Under the pieces are notes generated by a model. The model saw only the letters and a list, made by a program, of their open reading frames with translations, was not told the DNA's origin and ran no database searches. This document shows positions 22,834 to 34,095 of a stretch of 64,000 nt of DNA, piece after piece. The DNA comes from Roseovarius sp. S88 (GTDB taxonomy: Bacteria; Pseudomonadota; Alphaproteobacteria; Rhodobacterales; Rhodobacteraceae): contig NZ_CP146069.1 in assembly GCF_037023735.1 (NCBI RefSeq), positions 2,645,501 to 2,709,500 of the forward strand, read 5' to 3'. The translations under genes were made by a program, and so were the position numbers. Every line of letters begins with the position of its first letter. Within the stretch, counting starts at the first letter, position 1.

Positions 22834-24037
22834 TGCCATGTTCAACGCGCAACTCAATGCGCTCAAAGAGGAAGGCAACTATCGCATATTTGCCGAGCTT
22901 GAACGCCAATGTGGGTCCTTTCCCAAGGCCAAGAGCTATGATGACAACGCGCCCGACGAGGTCACTGTCTGGTGCTCCAACGACTATCTCGGCATGGGCC
23001 AGAACGACACCATCCGCCAGGTGATGAAAGACGCCATTGACCTCTGCGGCACGGGTGCTGGAGGTACACGCAACATCTCGGGCACCAACCACTACCATGT
23101 GGAGCTGGAAAAAGAGCTGGCGGACCTGCATGGCAAGGAAGACGCCCTACTCTTTACGTCCGGGTATGTCTCCAACTGGGCGGCCTTGTCGACGCTGGGC
23201 GCGCGCCTGCCCGATGCGGTGATCCTGTCGGATGAACTCAACCACGCCTCGATGATCGAGGGCATGCGCCACAGCCGCGCCCGCAAAGTCATCTGGAAGC
23301 ACAACGATCCCGAAGACCTTGATCGCAAACTGGCCGCCCTCCCGGCCAACGCACCCAAGATTGTCGCCTTTGAAAGCGTCTACTCAATGGATGGCGACAT
23401 CTGCCCGATGAAAGAAATCATCGAAGTGGCTGAAAAACACGGTGCGATGACGTATCTCGATGAGGTTCATGCGGTAGGGCTATACGGGCCTCGCGGAGGC
23501 GGCGTATCCGAGCGAGAGGGGCTTGCCGACCGCATCACCCTGATCGAGGGCACGCTGGGCAAGGCCTATGGCTGCGTCGGCGGCTATATCACCGGGTCTG
23601 AGGCCATGTGCGACTTTGTCCGCAGCTTCGCCAGCGGCTTTATCTTCACGACCGCCCTGCCCCCAGCTGTGGCCGCCGCTGCCAAGGCATCCGTGGCCCA
23701 TCTCAAGGAAAGCCAGATTGAACGCCAGATGCAGCGCGAACGCGTGGCCTATCTGCGCAATCAACTGGACAAACAGGGCATTCCGCATCTGGACAACCCC
23801 AGCCACATCATCCCCGTGATGATCAAGGATCCGGTCAAATGCCGGATGCTGGCCGATATACTCATGCGTGACTGGGGCATCTATGTGCAGCCCATCAACT
23901 ATCCCACGGTTCCCAAAGGCACAGAGCGTTTGCGCTTTACGCCAGGGCCACTGCATAGCGAAGCCGACATTGACCATCTGGTTGAAGCTCTGAGTGTCCT
24001 GTGGAAGCAATGCGCCATCGCCCATGCAGTGGCTTGA
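22823..24037 (+). CDS. hemA: 5-aminolevulinate synthase
   Basis: A 404-residue PLP enzyme that condenses glycine and succinyl-CoA to ALA, the first tetrapyrrole precursor. Family blocks are [69 protein letters not shown] and the PLP-lysine region [22 protein letters not shown] 22823 has a strong GGAGGGATCCC ribosome site; the frame opens further upstream inside puhE but with no homology. Placing hemA at the end of the bch-puh run couples precursor supply to pigment synthesis. Confidence 0.97.
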   Translation: MDFDAMFNAQLNALKEEGNYRIFAELERQCGSFPKAKSYDDNAPDEVTVWCSNDYLGMGQNDTIRQVMKDAIDLCGTGAGGTRNISGTNHYHVELEKELADLHGKEDALLFTSGYVSNWAALSTLGARLPDAVILSDELNHASMIEGMRHSRARKVIWKHNDPEDLDRKLAALPANAPKIVAFESVYSMDGDICPMKEIIEVAEKHGAMTYLDEVHAVGLYGPRGGGVSEREGLADRITLIEGTLGKAYGCVGGYITGSEAMCDFVRSFASGFIFTTALPPAVAAAAKASVAHLKESQIERQMQRERVAYLRNQLDKQGIPHLDNPSHIIPVMIKDPVKCRMLADILMRDWGIYVQPINYPTVPKGTERLRFTPGPLHSEADIDHLVEALSVLWKQCAIAHAVA

Positions 24038-24124
24038 CGCCTATCGCGGCAAATTGACCACAAGACTGTTGACTTGCGCGTTCAGGTTCTATGTGTTGCT
24101 CAAGCCAATACCACGGAGGACGTA

Positions 24125-24556
24125 ATGAAATCTTATGTAACAGCCACGGCTGCGCTTTTTTGTCTCGCAGCCCCAGCCCTTGCTGACGGCCACGCCTCAG
24201 GCGACCCTGCAGCGGGCGAAAAAGCGTTTAAACAGTGCAAGTCCTGCCACATGGTCGCAGACGGCGACAACGTGATCGTCAAAGGCGGCAAAACCGGCCC
24301 GAACCTTTATGGCGTCGTCGGTCGTACAGCCGGCACAGCCGACTTCAAATATTCCAAGGACGTGACCGCCGCCGGTGAAGGTGGCCTAGCCTGGGATGAA
24401 GCATCCTTTGTCGCGTTTGTTCAAAACCCGAACGACTACCTCAAAGAAGCAACCGGCAACGACAAAGCGCGCAGCAAGATGACCTTCAAGGCGCGCAAAG
24501 AAGAAGATGCCGTGAACATCTGGGCCTACCTGGCATCGGTTGGTCCTGAAAGCTAA
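24125..24556 (+). CDS. cycA: Cytochrome c2
   Basis: A 143-residue secreted monoheme cytochrome. Residues 1-20 form a signal peptide ending ALA|DGHASGD. The heme site is CKSCH at residues 38-42, and a Met ligand is likely in ARSKMTFKARK, followed by AVNIWAYLAS. It carries electrons between the bc1 complex, PufC and the reaction centre or oxidases in the periplasm. ATG 24125 has a GGAGGACGTA ribosome site; 87 bp separates it from hemA, enough for its own promoter. A rho-independent terminator follows 30 bp after the stop. Confidence 0.93.
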   Translation: MKSYVTATAALFCLAAPALADGHASGDPAAGEKAFKQCKSCHMVADGDNVIVKGGKTGPNLYGVVGRTAGTADFKYSKDVTAAGEGGLAWDEASFVAFVQNPNDYLKEATGNDKARSKMTFKARKEEDAVNIWAYLASVGPES

Positions 24557-24585
24557 GTTTTCACGCACTTTACAGATTAGAAAAT

Positions 24586-24611
24586 ACCGCTCCGAAACGA
24601 GCGGTCTTTTT
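24586..24611 (+). terminator. Rho-independent terminator after cycA
   Basis: ACCGCTC-CGAAAC-GAGCGGT forms a perfect 7-bp stem followed by CTTTTTC. It lies 30 bp after the cycA stop and closes the plus-strand bchF-to-cycA run. Confidence 0.88.
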
Positions 24612-24625
24612 CTTCATGCAACATC

Positions 24626-24662
24626 CAAAAAAGAAAATCGGCCGGGGTCTCCCTCGGCCGAT
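24626..24662 (-). terminator. Rho-independent terminator of the BCCT transporter gene
   Basis: ATCGGCCG and CGGCCGAT (24637-24644 and 24655-24662) form an 8-bp stem, extended by further GC pairing. An A-rich tract at 24626-24637 gives the U run on the minus strand. It faces the cycA terminator and ends convergent transcription. Confidence 0.82.
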
Positions 24663-24683
24663 CTTGAGTCTTTCATGCTGTTC

Positions 24684-26285
<1,602 letters not shown>

Positions 26286-26675
26286 TTTCTGGCTCCCTCT
26301 TGCCCCGCCGGTTTATCCCGGCATTGAGCCAAGGGTTCTGCGCAAGTGACGCTGAGTCAAAGGGTTTCTTGGACCACATCTGGACCATTTGACCAAGCAC
26401 CTGCGGCATTTTCTGCAGGAAAATCACCGCAAGTGGATTTGAAAACCAGCTTAAAGTACCCCTGCATGAACATGACAAACCTCATTTTTTTCAAAATCAA
26501 ATTGCGCGCCAAAGCGCGTCATGCTGCAAGGCAGAAAAATCCACGGAATCGCGCTTGAAAACCGCCGGTGATTTCCGCCAGTGCCGAGAAACTCGTCCTA
26601 ACAGCCTGTCGGAAAATAGACTTTTTCTGCCGGGGCATGGTCAGAATCATGCGCACACTCGAATGTTGTCACCCT
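26286..26675. other. 390 bp gene-free region between BCCT gene and dxs
   Basis: No convincing ORF, PpsR palindrome or tRNA. It must hold the promoter of the minus-strand BCCT gene and the 3' end of the dxs transcript. Small stems are visible: CCTGC...GCAGG near 26400 and GCATG...CATGC at 26635-26652, neither with a clear U tract. The stretch is A/T-richer than the genes around it. Confidence 0.5.
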
Positions 26676-26687
26676 CTATTTGACAAC
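26665..26687. repeat. 7-9-7 inverted repeat at the 3' end of dxs
   Basis: GTTGTCA and TGACAAC are separated by 9 bp and overlap the dxs stop codon (26676-26678). It resembles a PpsR palindrome, but the TGT to ACA spacing is 13, not 12. It could be a transcript-end stem; no U tract follows. Confidence 0.4.
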
Positions 26688-28604
26688 CCCAAACGGCACG
26701 ACATCCGCAGTTGACCCTGCGGCTTGTGTCGCCGTGAGTGCAATGTCTCGTGCCGTCAGACCTGCCGCTTCATACATCTCATCGGGGCTGGCTTGATCAA
26801 TGTAGCGATCCGGAAGATGCATCGTACGAATGGCAAGACCACGATCCAACGCGCCCTCGGCAGCGAGCGTTTGCAGCACGATGGCCCCAAAGCCGCACAT
26901 CGCGCCTTCTTCCACTGTGATCAGCGCCCGGTGATGGCTTGCCAGTTGCAGCACCAGCTCACGATCCAGAGGCTTGGCAAACCGGGCATCAGCCAAAGTG
27001 ACGGACAGCCCCGCATTCTCCAGTATCTCCGCCGCTTCCAGGCACTCGGTCAGATGTGCACCGTAAGACAGGATCGCAACGTCAGTGCCTTCAAAGAGCA
27101 CCCGACCCTTGCCAATCTCTAGAATCTCGCCACGCTCAGGCAATTGCACGCCCGTCCCTGCCCCACGCGGATACCGAAACGCAATCGGCCCCTCGTCATG
27201 CGCCGCCGCCGTGGCCACCATATGCGTCAGCTCTGCTTCATCAGCCGCCGCCATACAGGTCATGCCGGGCAAAGCGCCCAGATACCCGATATCAAATGCC
27301 CCTGCATGTGTCGGCCCATCGGCCCCCACAAGCCCCGCCCGGTCAATCGCAAACCGCACCGGCAGGCCTTGCAAAGCCACATCATGCACCACCTGATCAT
27401 AGCCGCGTTGCAGGAACGTCGAGTAAATCGCGCAGAACGGCCGCAATCCGCTGGCCGCCATCCCCGCCGCAAACGTCACAGCATGTTGTTCGGCGATGCC
27501 AACATCAAACACCCGGTTCGGAAACCGCTCGGCCATGATGTTGACGCCAGTACCCGAAGGCATCGCCGCAGTGACCGCCACAACGTTGGGATCTCTCGCG
27601 GCTTCTTGCGTCAACGCCTGGCCAAAGACCGAGGTGTAGGACGGCGCGGACGCCGATTTCTTGGCCTGCGCCCCGGTTTCCACGTCAAACTTGGAGACAC
27701 CATGATAACAATCCGCGCTGGCCTCCGCCGGGGTATATCCCTTGCCCTTGACCGTGCAAACATGGATCAGAACCGGCCCGGTGGCCCGCGTGTGCGCTGC
27801 GCGCAGCACGGGCAAGAGTTGATCCATGTCGTGGCCATTAATCGGCCCGACATATTCAAACCCAAGCTCTTCAAAAAGCGTGCCCGATTCCGAGACCCCC
27901 GTCACAAGCTGCCGCGCGCGCTTCGCCCCTTCGCGCATCGGCGCAGGCAGGGCCGCTTCAAACCCCTCGGCCAGGCTCTTCATCTTGGCCAGCGGCTCAT
28001 TGGCATAAAGGCCAGAAAGGTAGGATGACATCGCGCCAACAGGAGGCGCAATGCTCATCTCATTGTCATTGAGAATGACGAACATCCGCCGCCCTTCGGC
28101 GCCCGCATTGTTCATCGCCTCATAGGCCATGCCCGCACTGATCGATCCATCGCCAATCACGGCAATTGCATCGCCCGTAGGCCGTCCCATGTCGCGCCCG
28201 ACCGTAAACCCAAGTGCAGCACTGATCGAGGTGGAACTATGAGCCGCACCAAAGGGGTCGTATTCACTCTCCGCGCGCTTGGTGAACCCGCTCAGCCCAT
28301 CCTTCTGACGCAGGGTACGAATGCGATCCCGCCGCCCGGTGAGAATTTTATGGGGGTAGCACTGATGCCCCACATCCCAGACAAGCTTGTCCATCGGCGT
28401 GTTGAACACCGCATGAATGGCAACGGCCAGTTCGACAACGCCCAAAGATGATCCCAGATGCCCGCCAGTCTCGGAAACGGCGGAAATCACCTCGGCGCGC
28501 AGTTCGCGTGCAATTTCGGCCAGATCACTGTCCGGCAGTTGACGCAGGTCGGACGGGCCAGCGACCCGGTCCAGAAGCGGTGTTGTTGGTGTATCTTTTG
28601 GCAT
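26676..28604 (-). CDS. dxs: 1-deoxy-D-xylulose-5-phosphate synthase
   Basis: A 642-residue TPP enzyme, first step of the MEP isoprenoid pathway, making DXP from pyruvate and glyceraldehyde 3-phosphate. It shows [40 protein letters not shown], the TPP motif [18 protein letters not shown], and the transketolase-like [20 protein letters not shown] and [14 protein letters not shown] 28604 follows GAGGGGGGTGCG; an earlier in-frame ATG adds 10 unlikely residues. It lies 105 bp downstream of pufC, on the same strand, and is likely to receive read-through from puf. A second dxs elsewhere in the genome is possible. Confidence 0.96.
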   Translation of the reverse strand: MPKDTPTTPLLDRVAGPSDLRQLPDSDLAEIARELRAEVISAVSETGGHLGSSLGVVELAVAIHAVFNTPMDKLVWDVGHQCYPHKILTGRRDRIRTLRQKDGLSGFTKRAESEYDPFGAAHSSTSISAALGFTVGRDMGRPTGDAIAVIGDGSISAGMAYEAMNNAGAEGRRMFVILNDNEMSIAPPVGAMSSYLSGLYANEPLAKMKSLAEGFEAALPAPMREGAKRARQLVTGVSESGTLFEELGFEYVGPINGHDMDQLLPVLRAAHTRATGPVLIHVCTVKGKGYTPAEASADCYHGVSKFDVETGAQAKKSASAPSYTSVFGQALTQEAARDPNVVAVTAAMPSGTGVNIMAERFPNRVFDVGIAEQHAVTFAAGMAASGLRPFCAIYSTFLQRGYDQVVHDVALQGLPVRFAIDRAGLVGADGPTHAGAFDIGYLGALPGMTCMAAADEAELTHMVATAAAHDEGPIAFRYPRGAGTGVQLPERGEILEIGKGRVLFEGTDVAILSYGAHLTECLEAAEILENAGLSVTLADARFAKPLDRELVLQLASHHRALITVEEGAMCGFGAIVLQTLAAEGALDRGLAIRTMHLPDRYIDQASPDEMYEAAGLTARDIALTATQAAGSTADVVPFGVVK

Positions 28605-28709
28605 CGCACCCCCCTCAAGGCGGCTTGGGCGCAACCCGCATCACTCGGGCAGCAGGTGCGCGATTTGAGGACAGGGCCGCTAGGGATAAGCGGCCCACGT
28701 CCAAGTCGT

Positions 28710-29828
28710 TCAGTTGCCGTAATCCGGCACGCCCGTCGTCGCCAGCTCCGGCCAATCTGCAATCACATTCGTGCCCTGCAACGGCTGCTGATAGCCTTTG
28801 TGACAAGTCCGGCAGGCCGCTTTCGGCGCATCCTGATGCACCGGGCCCAACCGTTCGGGCGGATAGGTGTCTTTGAGCGGAATGAGGTAGTCGTTGTTCA
28901 ATTCCTGAACCATCGAGATACCAAGGCTCTCAGTGCCCCATTGCGGCGTCACTTCGGTCCCGTCATAGAAGGCGCGGTTGTTGTGACAAAAGACACAATT
29001 CACACCCAGCGAATTGGCAATGTAGTTCATCAGCGCATAGGTCCGCTCAGCCTGCTGAATACCAGGATACCCTTCCTGCCCCGGAATACCGGCCACCCGG
29101 CTTTCCAGATCATGCACACCGATGGTCTCGCCCTCGACCAGATAGGTCTCAAGCGCATCCGAAGGCAGCGATGTAAAGGAGCTGAGCGGTGTGGCCCGGT
29201 TTTGAACAGCCGCCCATCCGGACACACGCTCATTCACCGGCGACAGCTTGAACCAAATGTCGCTTGGCACGTTCTGACCACGGTGACAGGTCATGCAGGT
29301 TACACCAACTTGGCCATTGGCATTCACATGACCATCCCAGTTCTCGTTGATGTTTTGCGTCATCTCGATCATCCGGCGCGAGACAACTTTGGTGTAGAGG
29401 CTGTCCTCGCCATACGTCTCAACGTCGCCATCTCCGTGACAGTACGCGCAGCCCTCTTCGGGCGCGACCCAGCGTGTCATCGCCGCCATTAGCCGGTTGA
29501 AATTGGACTCCGTCAGCCCGCCAAGGATCTGCACGTTCTCATAGATATCCGATGCAATCGGCTCATCGGCTTCGATTGCGAATGGCGGATCCTCAATAAG
29601 CTCAGCAATATCGGGGTCCGGCACCACCCTGTCACTGTCAAACTCCGTGATCGACATCCCCGTCCCGCGCGGCCCGGTCTGAAGGCTCTCAGTTGCATAG
29701 GGCTGCCCAAGGGCAATCAGAATGGCCGCCGCAAACACCGCCGCCCCCACGACACCCACAAAGATAGCTGGCCCGTAGATGTTGGTGGGATTGTGTTTGT
29801 TCCACTCATTGAACCATTTGGGAAACAT
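28710..29828 (-). CDS. pufC: Reaction-centre tetraheme cytochrome c subunit
   Basis: A 372-residue periplasmic electron donor to the special pair. Four CxxCH heme sites are present: C127-H131, C178-H182, C278-H282 and C339-H343. The N-terminus has a single hydrophobic anchor (about 19-41: GPAIFVGVVGAAVFAAAILI) and no lipobox Cys, so it is held by a membrane helix rather than a lipid, if not cleaved. It starts 3 bp after the pufM stop. Its presence, with no pufX between pufM and dxs, places the puf operon in the pufQBALMC type. Confidence 0.97.
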   Translation of the reverse strand: MFPKWFNEWNKHNPTNIYGPAIFVGVVGAAVFAAAILIALGQPYATESLQTGPRGTGMSITEFDSDRVVPDPDIAELIEDPPFAIEADEPIASDIYENVQILGGLTESNFNRLMAAMTRWVAPEEGCAYCHGDGDVETYGEDSLYTKVVSRRMIEMTQNINENWDGHVNANGQVGVTCMTCHRGQNVPSDIWFKLSPVNERVSGWAAVQNRATPLSSFTSLPSDALETYLVEGETIGVHDLESRVAGIPGQEGYPGIQQAERTYALMNYIANSLGVNCVFCHNNRAFYDGTEVTPQWGTESLGISMVQELNNDYLIPLKDTYPPERLGPVHQDAPKAACRTCHKGYQQPLQGTNVIADWPELATTGVPDYGN

Positions 29829-29831
29829 GTC

Positions 29832-30818
29832 TTACTCCTCCTTACCGATGAAGGCTTCGTAAGACCCGTAAGCCTCGTAGCCGTAAGAGCCGTCGTAAGC
29901 CGGGGCAAAGTTGTGCTCTTGCGCCCAGATGAACCAGTTGTCGACAACTGTGCCCGTCAGCAGAATACCAATGCCACCTGTGATCGGCGTCAGCACCGCA
30001 AACCACCAGGCCCAGCGGTGAATGCCCTCCATCGTCGCGTTGAACCCCATGGTCCAGCGCCAGAAAAGGGCCGCACGCTCGGTGGCTGTGCCCCGGTCCA
30101 CGATCTGTTCAAGCTCGCGGTCCCCGCCATAGCGCGTCACCGCCAGAATGGTCGCCCCATGCATCGCAAAGAGCAGCGTGGAGCCATAAAGGAAGACGAT
30201 CGAAAGGCAGTGGAACGGGTTGTAATAGAGGTTTCCGTAACGGATCGAGAACGCCGTGGTCCAATCCAGATGCGGGAAGATGCCATAAGGCACCGCCTCT
30301 GACCACGACCCCATCAGGATCGGGCGGAAGAGGTTGAGCACCAGCATCAGCCAGATGGCCGAGGCAAAGGCCCAGAAGATATGTTTGCCCATCTTGTGAT
30401 TGGCCGCGAGGATCCAAGTCCGCGCCAGCCAACTCATCACGCTCACCAAAAGGAAGAATGAGGCAATAATGAACCATCCCCCTTCATTAAGCGGTGGAAT
30501 GGACAGCCCATGCTCCGGTCCCGGCGGCTCCAGCGCCAGCCAGAAGCCCTGCCGCAGGAATTCAGGGATCGAATAGTTGACCTGCGCCAACATGTTCATC
30601 CCCACGATATTCAGCGCCAGAACAAAGCTCACCAGGCTGACAACCCCGGTCCAACCGAGATTTATGGGCCCCAGCTGCGCGTTGCCGATCCAGCCGACAA
30701 GTTTGCTAAAGCGAGGCGCAAAGCCGCGCTCTGCTGTCAGGGTGCCATCATCGTCCATGCCCCATTCGGGCTGACCCTGAACCTGCACCTGATTGAAGAT
30801 ATTCTGATACTCAATCAT
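29832..30818 (-). CDS. pufM: Photosynthetic reaction centre M subunit
   Basis: A 328-residue, five-helix membrane protein of the RC core. Typical stretches are [60 protein letters not shown] with [20 protein letters not shown] (special-pair and iron-ligand histidine region), and [20 protein letters not shown]. It is about 20 residues longer than the R. sphaeroides protein, with a tail rich in Tyr and Gly ([14 protein letters not shown]), as in other pufC-containing bacteria. Three bp separate it from pufL and three from pufC. Confidence 0.97.
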   Translation of the reverse strand: MIEYQNIFNQVQVQGQPEWGMDDDGTLTAERGFAPRFSKLVGWIGNAQLGPINLGWTGVVSLVSFVLALNIVGMNMLAQVNYSIPEFLRQGFWLALEPPGPEHGLSIPPLNEGGWFIIASFFLLVSVMSWLARTWILAANHKMGKHIFWAFASAIWLMLVLNLFRPILMGSWSEAVPYGIFPHLDWTTAFSIRYGNLYYNPFHCLSIVFLYGSTLLFAMHGATILAVTRYGGDRELEQIVDRGTATERAALFWRWTMGFNATMEGIHRWAWWFAVLTPITGGIGILLTGTVVDNWFIWAQEHNFAPAYDGSYGYEAYGSYEAFIGKEE

Positions 30819-30821
30819 GGC

Positions 30822-31661
30822 TTACACCCCCATCTGCGATGGCCAGATCGGCATCTCAAGCCACCAGTTCCACCATTCCGGCCAGCCTTTGGTCCACACA
30901 GGGCCGGAAATGATGATACAGATCGCCGACCAGAACCCGGCATTGAGCGCCAGAAGAAGCCCGACACGGTGAATGCCCAGCGTGCCCACCGAATAGCCGA
31001 TGAAATCACGAAAGAACGTGTCCTCATGATCCGGCGTGCGCATCTCTTCGCCCTTCTCAGGGTTCGCCGCACTCAGGATGAGACCACCATGCAACGCCAG
31101 AGCCAGAGTGGTGGTGAAAAAGAGCGTCACCGCCAGCATATGCGCCGGGTTGTAGTGGAAATGCAGATAGGCATAGCCGGTGTTGGACACCCAATCGAGA
31201 TGGCTGAAAATACCATAGGGGAATCCATGCCCCCAGGCCCCCATCAGCACCGGACGGAACACCACCAGCGTGACATAGGCAAAGATTGCCACGCTGAAGG
31301 CAAAAGGCACGTGATAGCCCATCCCCAGCTTGCGACAGATCTCAACCTCTCTGAGCGCCCAGCTACAGAAAGCGCCAATGGCACAGATCGTGATGATCTG
31401 CCACAACCCGCCTTCCATCAACGGCGCGGCCCCAAGCCCATAGGACAGGTCCGGTGGGGCAATGTTTATGAGCCAGGGATTGAACGTGCCCTGATGCGCA
31501 GCCCCCCAGAAGATCAGGATCGTCCCCAGCGTCGCGAAGAAAAACGTCGTGACCCCGAAAAAGCCCACATAAAAAGGACCGACCCAGAAGTCGAACAAGT
31601 CGCCCCCGATCAAGGTCCCTCCGCGGACGCGGTATTTTCTTTCAAAGCTGAGCAACGCCAT
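30822..31661 (-). CDS. pufL: Photosynthetic reaction centre L subunit
   Basis: A 279-residue RC-L protein starting [20 protein letters not shown] at ATG 31661, which has a GGAGAGAAGCA ribosome site; an ATG seven codons earlier is less likely. Visible blocks are [40 protein letters not shown] (special-pair His region), [20 protein letters not shown] and the QB-side [17 protein letters not shown]. Five membrane helices, family length. A strong hairpin separates it from pufA. Confidence 0.97.
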   Translation of the reverse strand: MALLSFERKYRVRGGTLIGGDLFDFWVGPFYVGFFGVTTFFFATLGTILIFWGAAHQGTFNPWLINIAPPDLSYGLGAAPLMEGGLWQIITICAIGAFCSWALREVEICRKLGMGYHVPFAFSVAIFAYVTLVVFRPVLMGAWGHGFPYGIFSHLDWVSNTGYAYLHFHYNPAHMLAVTLFFTTTLALALHGGLILSAANPEKGEEMRTPDHEDTFFRDFIGYSVGTLGIHRVGLLLALNAGFWSAICIIISGPVWTKGWPEWWNWWLEMPIWPSQMGV

Positions 31662-31724
31662 TGCTTCTCTCCGCTCTTTCAACCAGTGGCCATTTTGGCC
31701 CGGTCGATGTTATTCTTTTGGTAT

Positions 31725-31754
31725 GTTGCGGGCAGGCGCTGGCCCGCCCGCAAC
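31725..31754 (-). promoter_or_regulatory. pufA-pufL intercistronic mRNA hairpin
   Basis: GTTGCGGGC (31725-31733) pairs with GCCCGCAAC (31746-31754), a perfect 9-bp stem. In Rhodobacter a hairpin at this place protects pufBA mRNA from 3' decay and gives excess LH1 over RC subunits. The same role is inferred here. Confidence 0.75.
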
Positions 31755-31778
31755 AGTTTTCAACGAAGCAAGCCTTGA

Positions 31779-31946
31779 TCACTCAGAGGCCGCAGCGCGT
31801 GACGCAGCCGCATTCTCGAACCAGTTGACCCCATTCGACAGAACCACCAGGTGGATCATCGCGGCCAAGAGGAACAGGAATGCACCCTGTGCGACAAACA
31901 CACGGCGCGGATCGAAAACCAGCCAGATCTTGTAGAACTTAGACAT
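31779..31946 (-). CDS. pufA: LH1 alpha polypeptide
   Basis: A 55-residue single-helix antenna protein, [20 protein letters not shown] followed by the membrane helix. His32 in [11 protein letters not shown] is the bacteriochlorophyll ligand. The start ATG 31946 has an AGGAAGGATCGG ribosome site. It lies 13 bp downstream of pufB. With PufB it forms the ring around the reaction centre. No LH2 (pucBA) genes are in the window. Confidence 0.96.
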   Translation of the reverse strand: MSKFYKIWLVFDPRRVFVAQGAFLFLLAAMIHLVVLSNGVNWFENAAASRAAASE

Positions 31947-31959
31947 TTCCGATCCTTCC

Positions 31960-32109
31960 TCAGAACCAAGGCGCCCAGATGTAGGTTGCAATATGCGCAA
32001 CCAATGCAATCAGCGTGAACAGCCAAAGGCCGCTCATATAGACCGCATGCAACTCCTGGGCTTGCTCGTCGGTAAGACCCGTCATCGACAGGTCGGTGTT
32101 ATCAGCCAT
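31960..32109 (-). CDS. pufB: LH1 beta polypeptide
   Basis: A 49-residue antenna protein, [20 protein letters not shown] at the N-terminus, then [20 protein letters not shown] and the aromatic end ATYIWAPWF. His39 is the expected bacteriochlorophyll ligand and His21 is the conserved upstream histidine. ATG 32109 is preceded by GGAGGAAAGTTC. The stop at 31960 lies 13 bp before pufA. The gene is short, but its sequence and place leave little doubt. Confidence 0.96.
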   Translation of the reverse strand: MADNTDLSMTGLTDEQAQELHAVYMSGLWLFTLIALVAHIATYIWAPWF

Positions 32110-32137
32110 GAACTTTCCTCCGGAACGTTATGCTGAC

Positions 32138-32154
32138 GCCGCGTACCCCGCGGC
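32138..32154 (-). promoter_or_regulatory. Hairpin between pufQ and pufB
   Basis: GCCGCG-TACCC-CGCGGC is a perfect 6-5-6 stem-loop in the 133 bp between pufQ and pufB. RNA processing sites in this part of the puf leader are known in Rhodobacter; the function here is inferred. Confidence 0.5.
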
Positions 32155-32242
32155 CGGGTTCCCTGGGGGCCTTTCGGTCCTGGGGCGTCTGCCCGCCAAA
32201 GCGGAAAGGCAGAACGGATCTCGATCCTCACGCGCGATGCGC

Positions 32243-32467
32243 TCAGGCCGAGAAAATCAGTGGCGTGATCCGGTCTGCCTCTGACCAGGCCCGCGCCAGC
32301 GGCCCCCGGACATTCAGCGACTTCATGTTCACGATATCCCGCCCCCAGCGCCAAAAGGTAAAGGGCAGCGCCAGAAAGAAGATCGGCACGAAATAAAGCC
32401 AATATTCCAATGTCCTGCGGCGGTTTGTTGAACCGCGTTGGGGTGGGTTGGATGTCAGATCCGTCAT
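32243..32467 (-). CDS. pufQ: PufQ, puf-operon membrane protein for bacteriochlorophyll supply
   Basis: A 74-residue protein with one hydrophobic segment (EYWLYFVPIFFLALPFTFWR) after a polar N-terminus, the size and look of PufQ. In Rhodobacter it stimulates bacteriochlorophyll synthesis or delivery. ATG 32467 is chosen; the frame is open further upstream inside bchZ but homology starts here. It lies 4 bp after bchZ and before pufB, the standard order. Confidence 0.9.
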   Translation of the reverse strand: MTDLTSNPPQRGSTNRRRTLEYWLYFVPIFFLALPFTFWRWGRDIVNMKSLNVRGPLARAWSEADRITPLIFSA

Positions 32468-32471
32468 AAGA

Positions 32472-33944
32472 TCAATCCTCCTGTTGAAGTCTTGGCCCGC
32501 TGGGCGCGAGCGCTTGTATGGTTTCCAGAACGACCCGCGCGTCGCCCTGTCTGAGCGCCGCATCCTCGGCGGCGTCGCGGAGTGTCTTGGCGGCAGATAT
32601 CCGCGTCAGCACCGGGTGGCTTTCCACAATCCGATCGAGTTCAGCCTGTGCATCCGTATCCCAGGGAAAATCCCGTCTGAGCGGTGTGGGCGTCGCGGCG
32701 GTGGCATCCATCTCGCTCGCGAGCGGCAGGATGTGAAACAGCGCGTCGAATAGCCCATTGCAAATCTCCTGGATCAGGTACGTCGCCCCGGCATAGCCCA
32801 TGAACGGCGTGCCCGTGGCGCGTCGGATCGCGGCGCCGGGAAAACTCGCTGGCAAAAACGCGGGCTTCGGCCCATGCCCGGCCTGCATTTCGGCCAGATA
32901 CATCTTTTCGTTGATCGACCCCATCAGGATCAGTGGGCGGTGCTGCTGAACAAGTGCGCGCACCTCTTCATTATTGGTCTTGCGCCCCGCCACGCGCGCC
33001 ACCGCAAAGGCGCAAGGCAGGCCCATGTCATTTTCCAGGAAATTGCGCACGCCCCGCGCATAGGTTTCATTGGCCACGATACCAAAGCTGGCCGTGGCAA
33101 AGAAATCCTGCGTGACCGAGCGCCACAGATCCCAGACCGGCTTGATCGTCGAGTGTTTCTCGCGCTCAATAAAGGGTTCAGGATCAAGCTCCAGCAACTC
33201 GCCGAGCTTGCGCAGGAACTTCGTTGTGCTGTCCACACCAATGGGCGCTTGCAGATAGGGCTTCTCCAGAACCTCGCAGAGACCTCGGCCAAACTCGCGA
33301 TACATGCAGATATTCACATCCGCATTCACCAGATCGCGCATCTCCGCCAGATGCGCGCCCATGGGCATCACCATGTTGACCTCGGCCCCGATCCCTTCGA
33401 CCAGACGCCGGATTTCGGCGAGATCGGACGGCATATTGAACGTGCCATACATCGGCCCCAGGATGTTCACCCGTGGCTTGGCCCCCTCTTCGCGCTTTTT
33501 CTCACGTGGCATCCGGCCTTTGGTCATGCCGAACTCGGTAAAGAGCCAGGTCATCGCCCGATCCGCGGCCTCCCACTGATCTTCATCAATGGTGCGCGGC
33601 AGGAAACGTTGGATATTCGTGCCTTGCGGCGTGACCCCACCGCCGATCATCTCGGCAATCGAGCCTGTGACCACCACAGCGGGCAGCGCGGGATCAAGCG
33701 TGCCCCAGGCACGCTTCATCGCGCCTTCAGTGCCTTCCCGGCCCAGTTCTTCTTCGCCCAAGCCCGTGACCACAATTGGCAACTCATGCGGCGGCAGCGC
33801 ATCGGTGTAGTGCAGAACAGACGTCACCGGCAGGTTCTCACAGCCCACTGGCCCGTCGATCACCACCTGCAGGCCCTTCACGGCACAAAAGGCGTAGACC
33901 GCCCCCCAATAGCCGCCCGCGCGATCATGATCTTGGATCAGCAT
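32472..33944 (-). CDS. bchZ: Chlorophyllide a reductase subunit Z
   Basis: A 490-residue nitrogenase-like catalytic subunit, partner of BchY in the reductase that saturates ring B of chlorophyllide a. N-terminal blocks are [20 protein letters not shown] and [20 protein letters not shown] with a cluster cysteine, then [23 protein letters not shown] 33944 has a GGAGGGC site. Unusually, 151 bp separate it from bchY, and this gap holds an 11-bp tandem repeat. pufQ follows after 4 bp. Confidence 0.97.
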   Translation of the reverse strand: MLIQDHDRAGGYWGAVYAFCAVKGLQVVIDGPVGCENLPVTSVLHYTDALPPHELPIVVTGLGEEELGREGTEGAMKRAWGTLDPALPAVVVTGSIAEMIGGGVTPQGTNIQRFLPRTIDEDQWEAADRAMTWLFTEFGMTKGRMPREKKREEGAKPRVNILGPMYGTFNMPSDLAEIRRLVEGIGAEVNMVMPMGAHLAEMRDLVNADVNICMYREFGRGLCEVLEKPYLQAPIGVDSTTKFLRKLGELLELDPEPFIEREKHSTIKPVWDLWRSVTQDFFATASFGIVANETYARGVRNFLENDMGLPCAFAVARVAGRKTNNEEVRALVQQHRPLILMGSINEKMYLAEMQAGHGPKPAFLPASFPGAAIRRATGTPFMGYAGATYLIQEICNGLFDALFHILPLASEMDATAATPTPLRRDFPWDTDAQAELDRIVESHPVLTRISAAKTLRDAAEDAALRQGDARVVLETIQALAPSGPRLQQED

Positions 33945-34030
33945 CCCATGCCCTCCAGTTTCGAGGACAGCCCGGCTTCTTTCTTGTCAAAAATACCCAA
34001 AACCCCGCGGCTGGCCGCACCGCGCTGCGC

Positions 34031-34074
34031 ACCGACGCGATACCGACGTAATACCGACGTGATACCGACGTGGA
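34031..34074. repeat. Four tandem copies of an 11-bp unit between bchY and bchZ
   Basis: Units ACCGACGCGAT, ACCGACGTAAT, ACCGACGTGAT and ACCGACGTGGA follow without spacers (34031, 34042, 34053, 34064). They lie in the 151 bp noncoding stretch inside the bchCXYZ-puf transcript. Each unit holds the palindromic core ACGT (ACGC in the first copy). Function unknown. Confidence 0.85.
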
Positions 34075-34095
34075 TTTCTGAACCCCAAACGCGCA

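Noticed and set aside
26665..26687. A possible further PpsR site at the dxs stop codon
   Set aside because: The TGT to ACA spacing is 13 bp, not 12, and it lies at a gene end rather than before a start. Listed only as an inverted repeat.
28604..29828. A pufX gene downstream of pufM
   Set aside because: The space after pufM is filled by the tetraheme pufC, and no short single-helix ORF like PufX is found before dxs.
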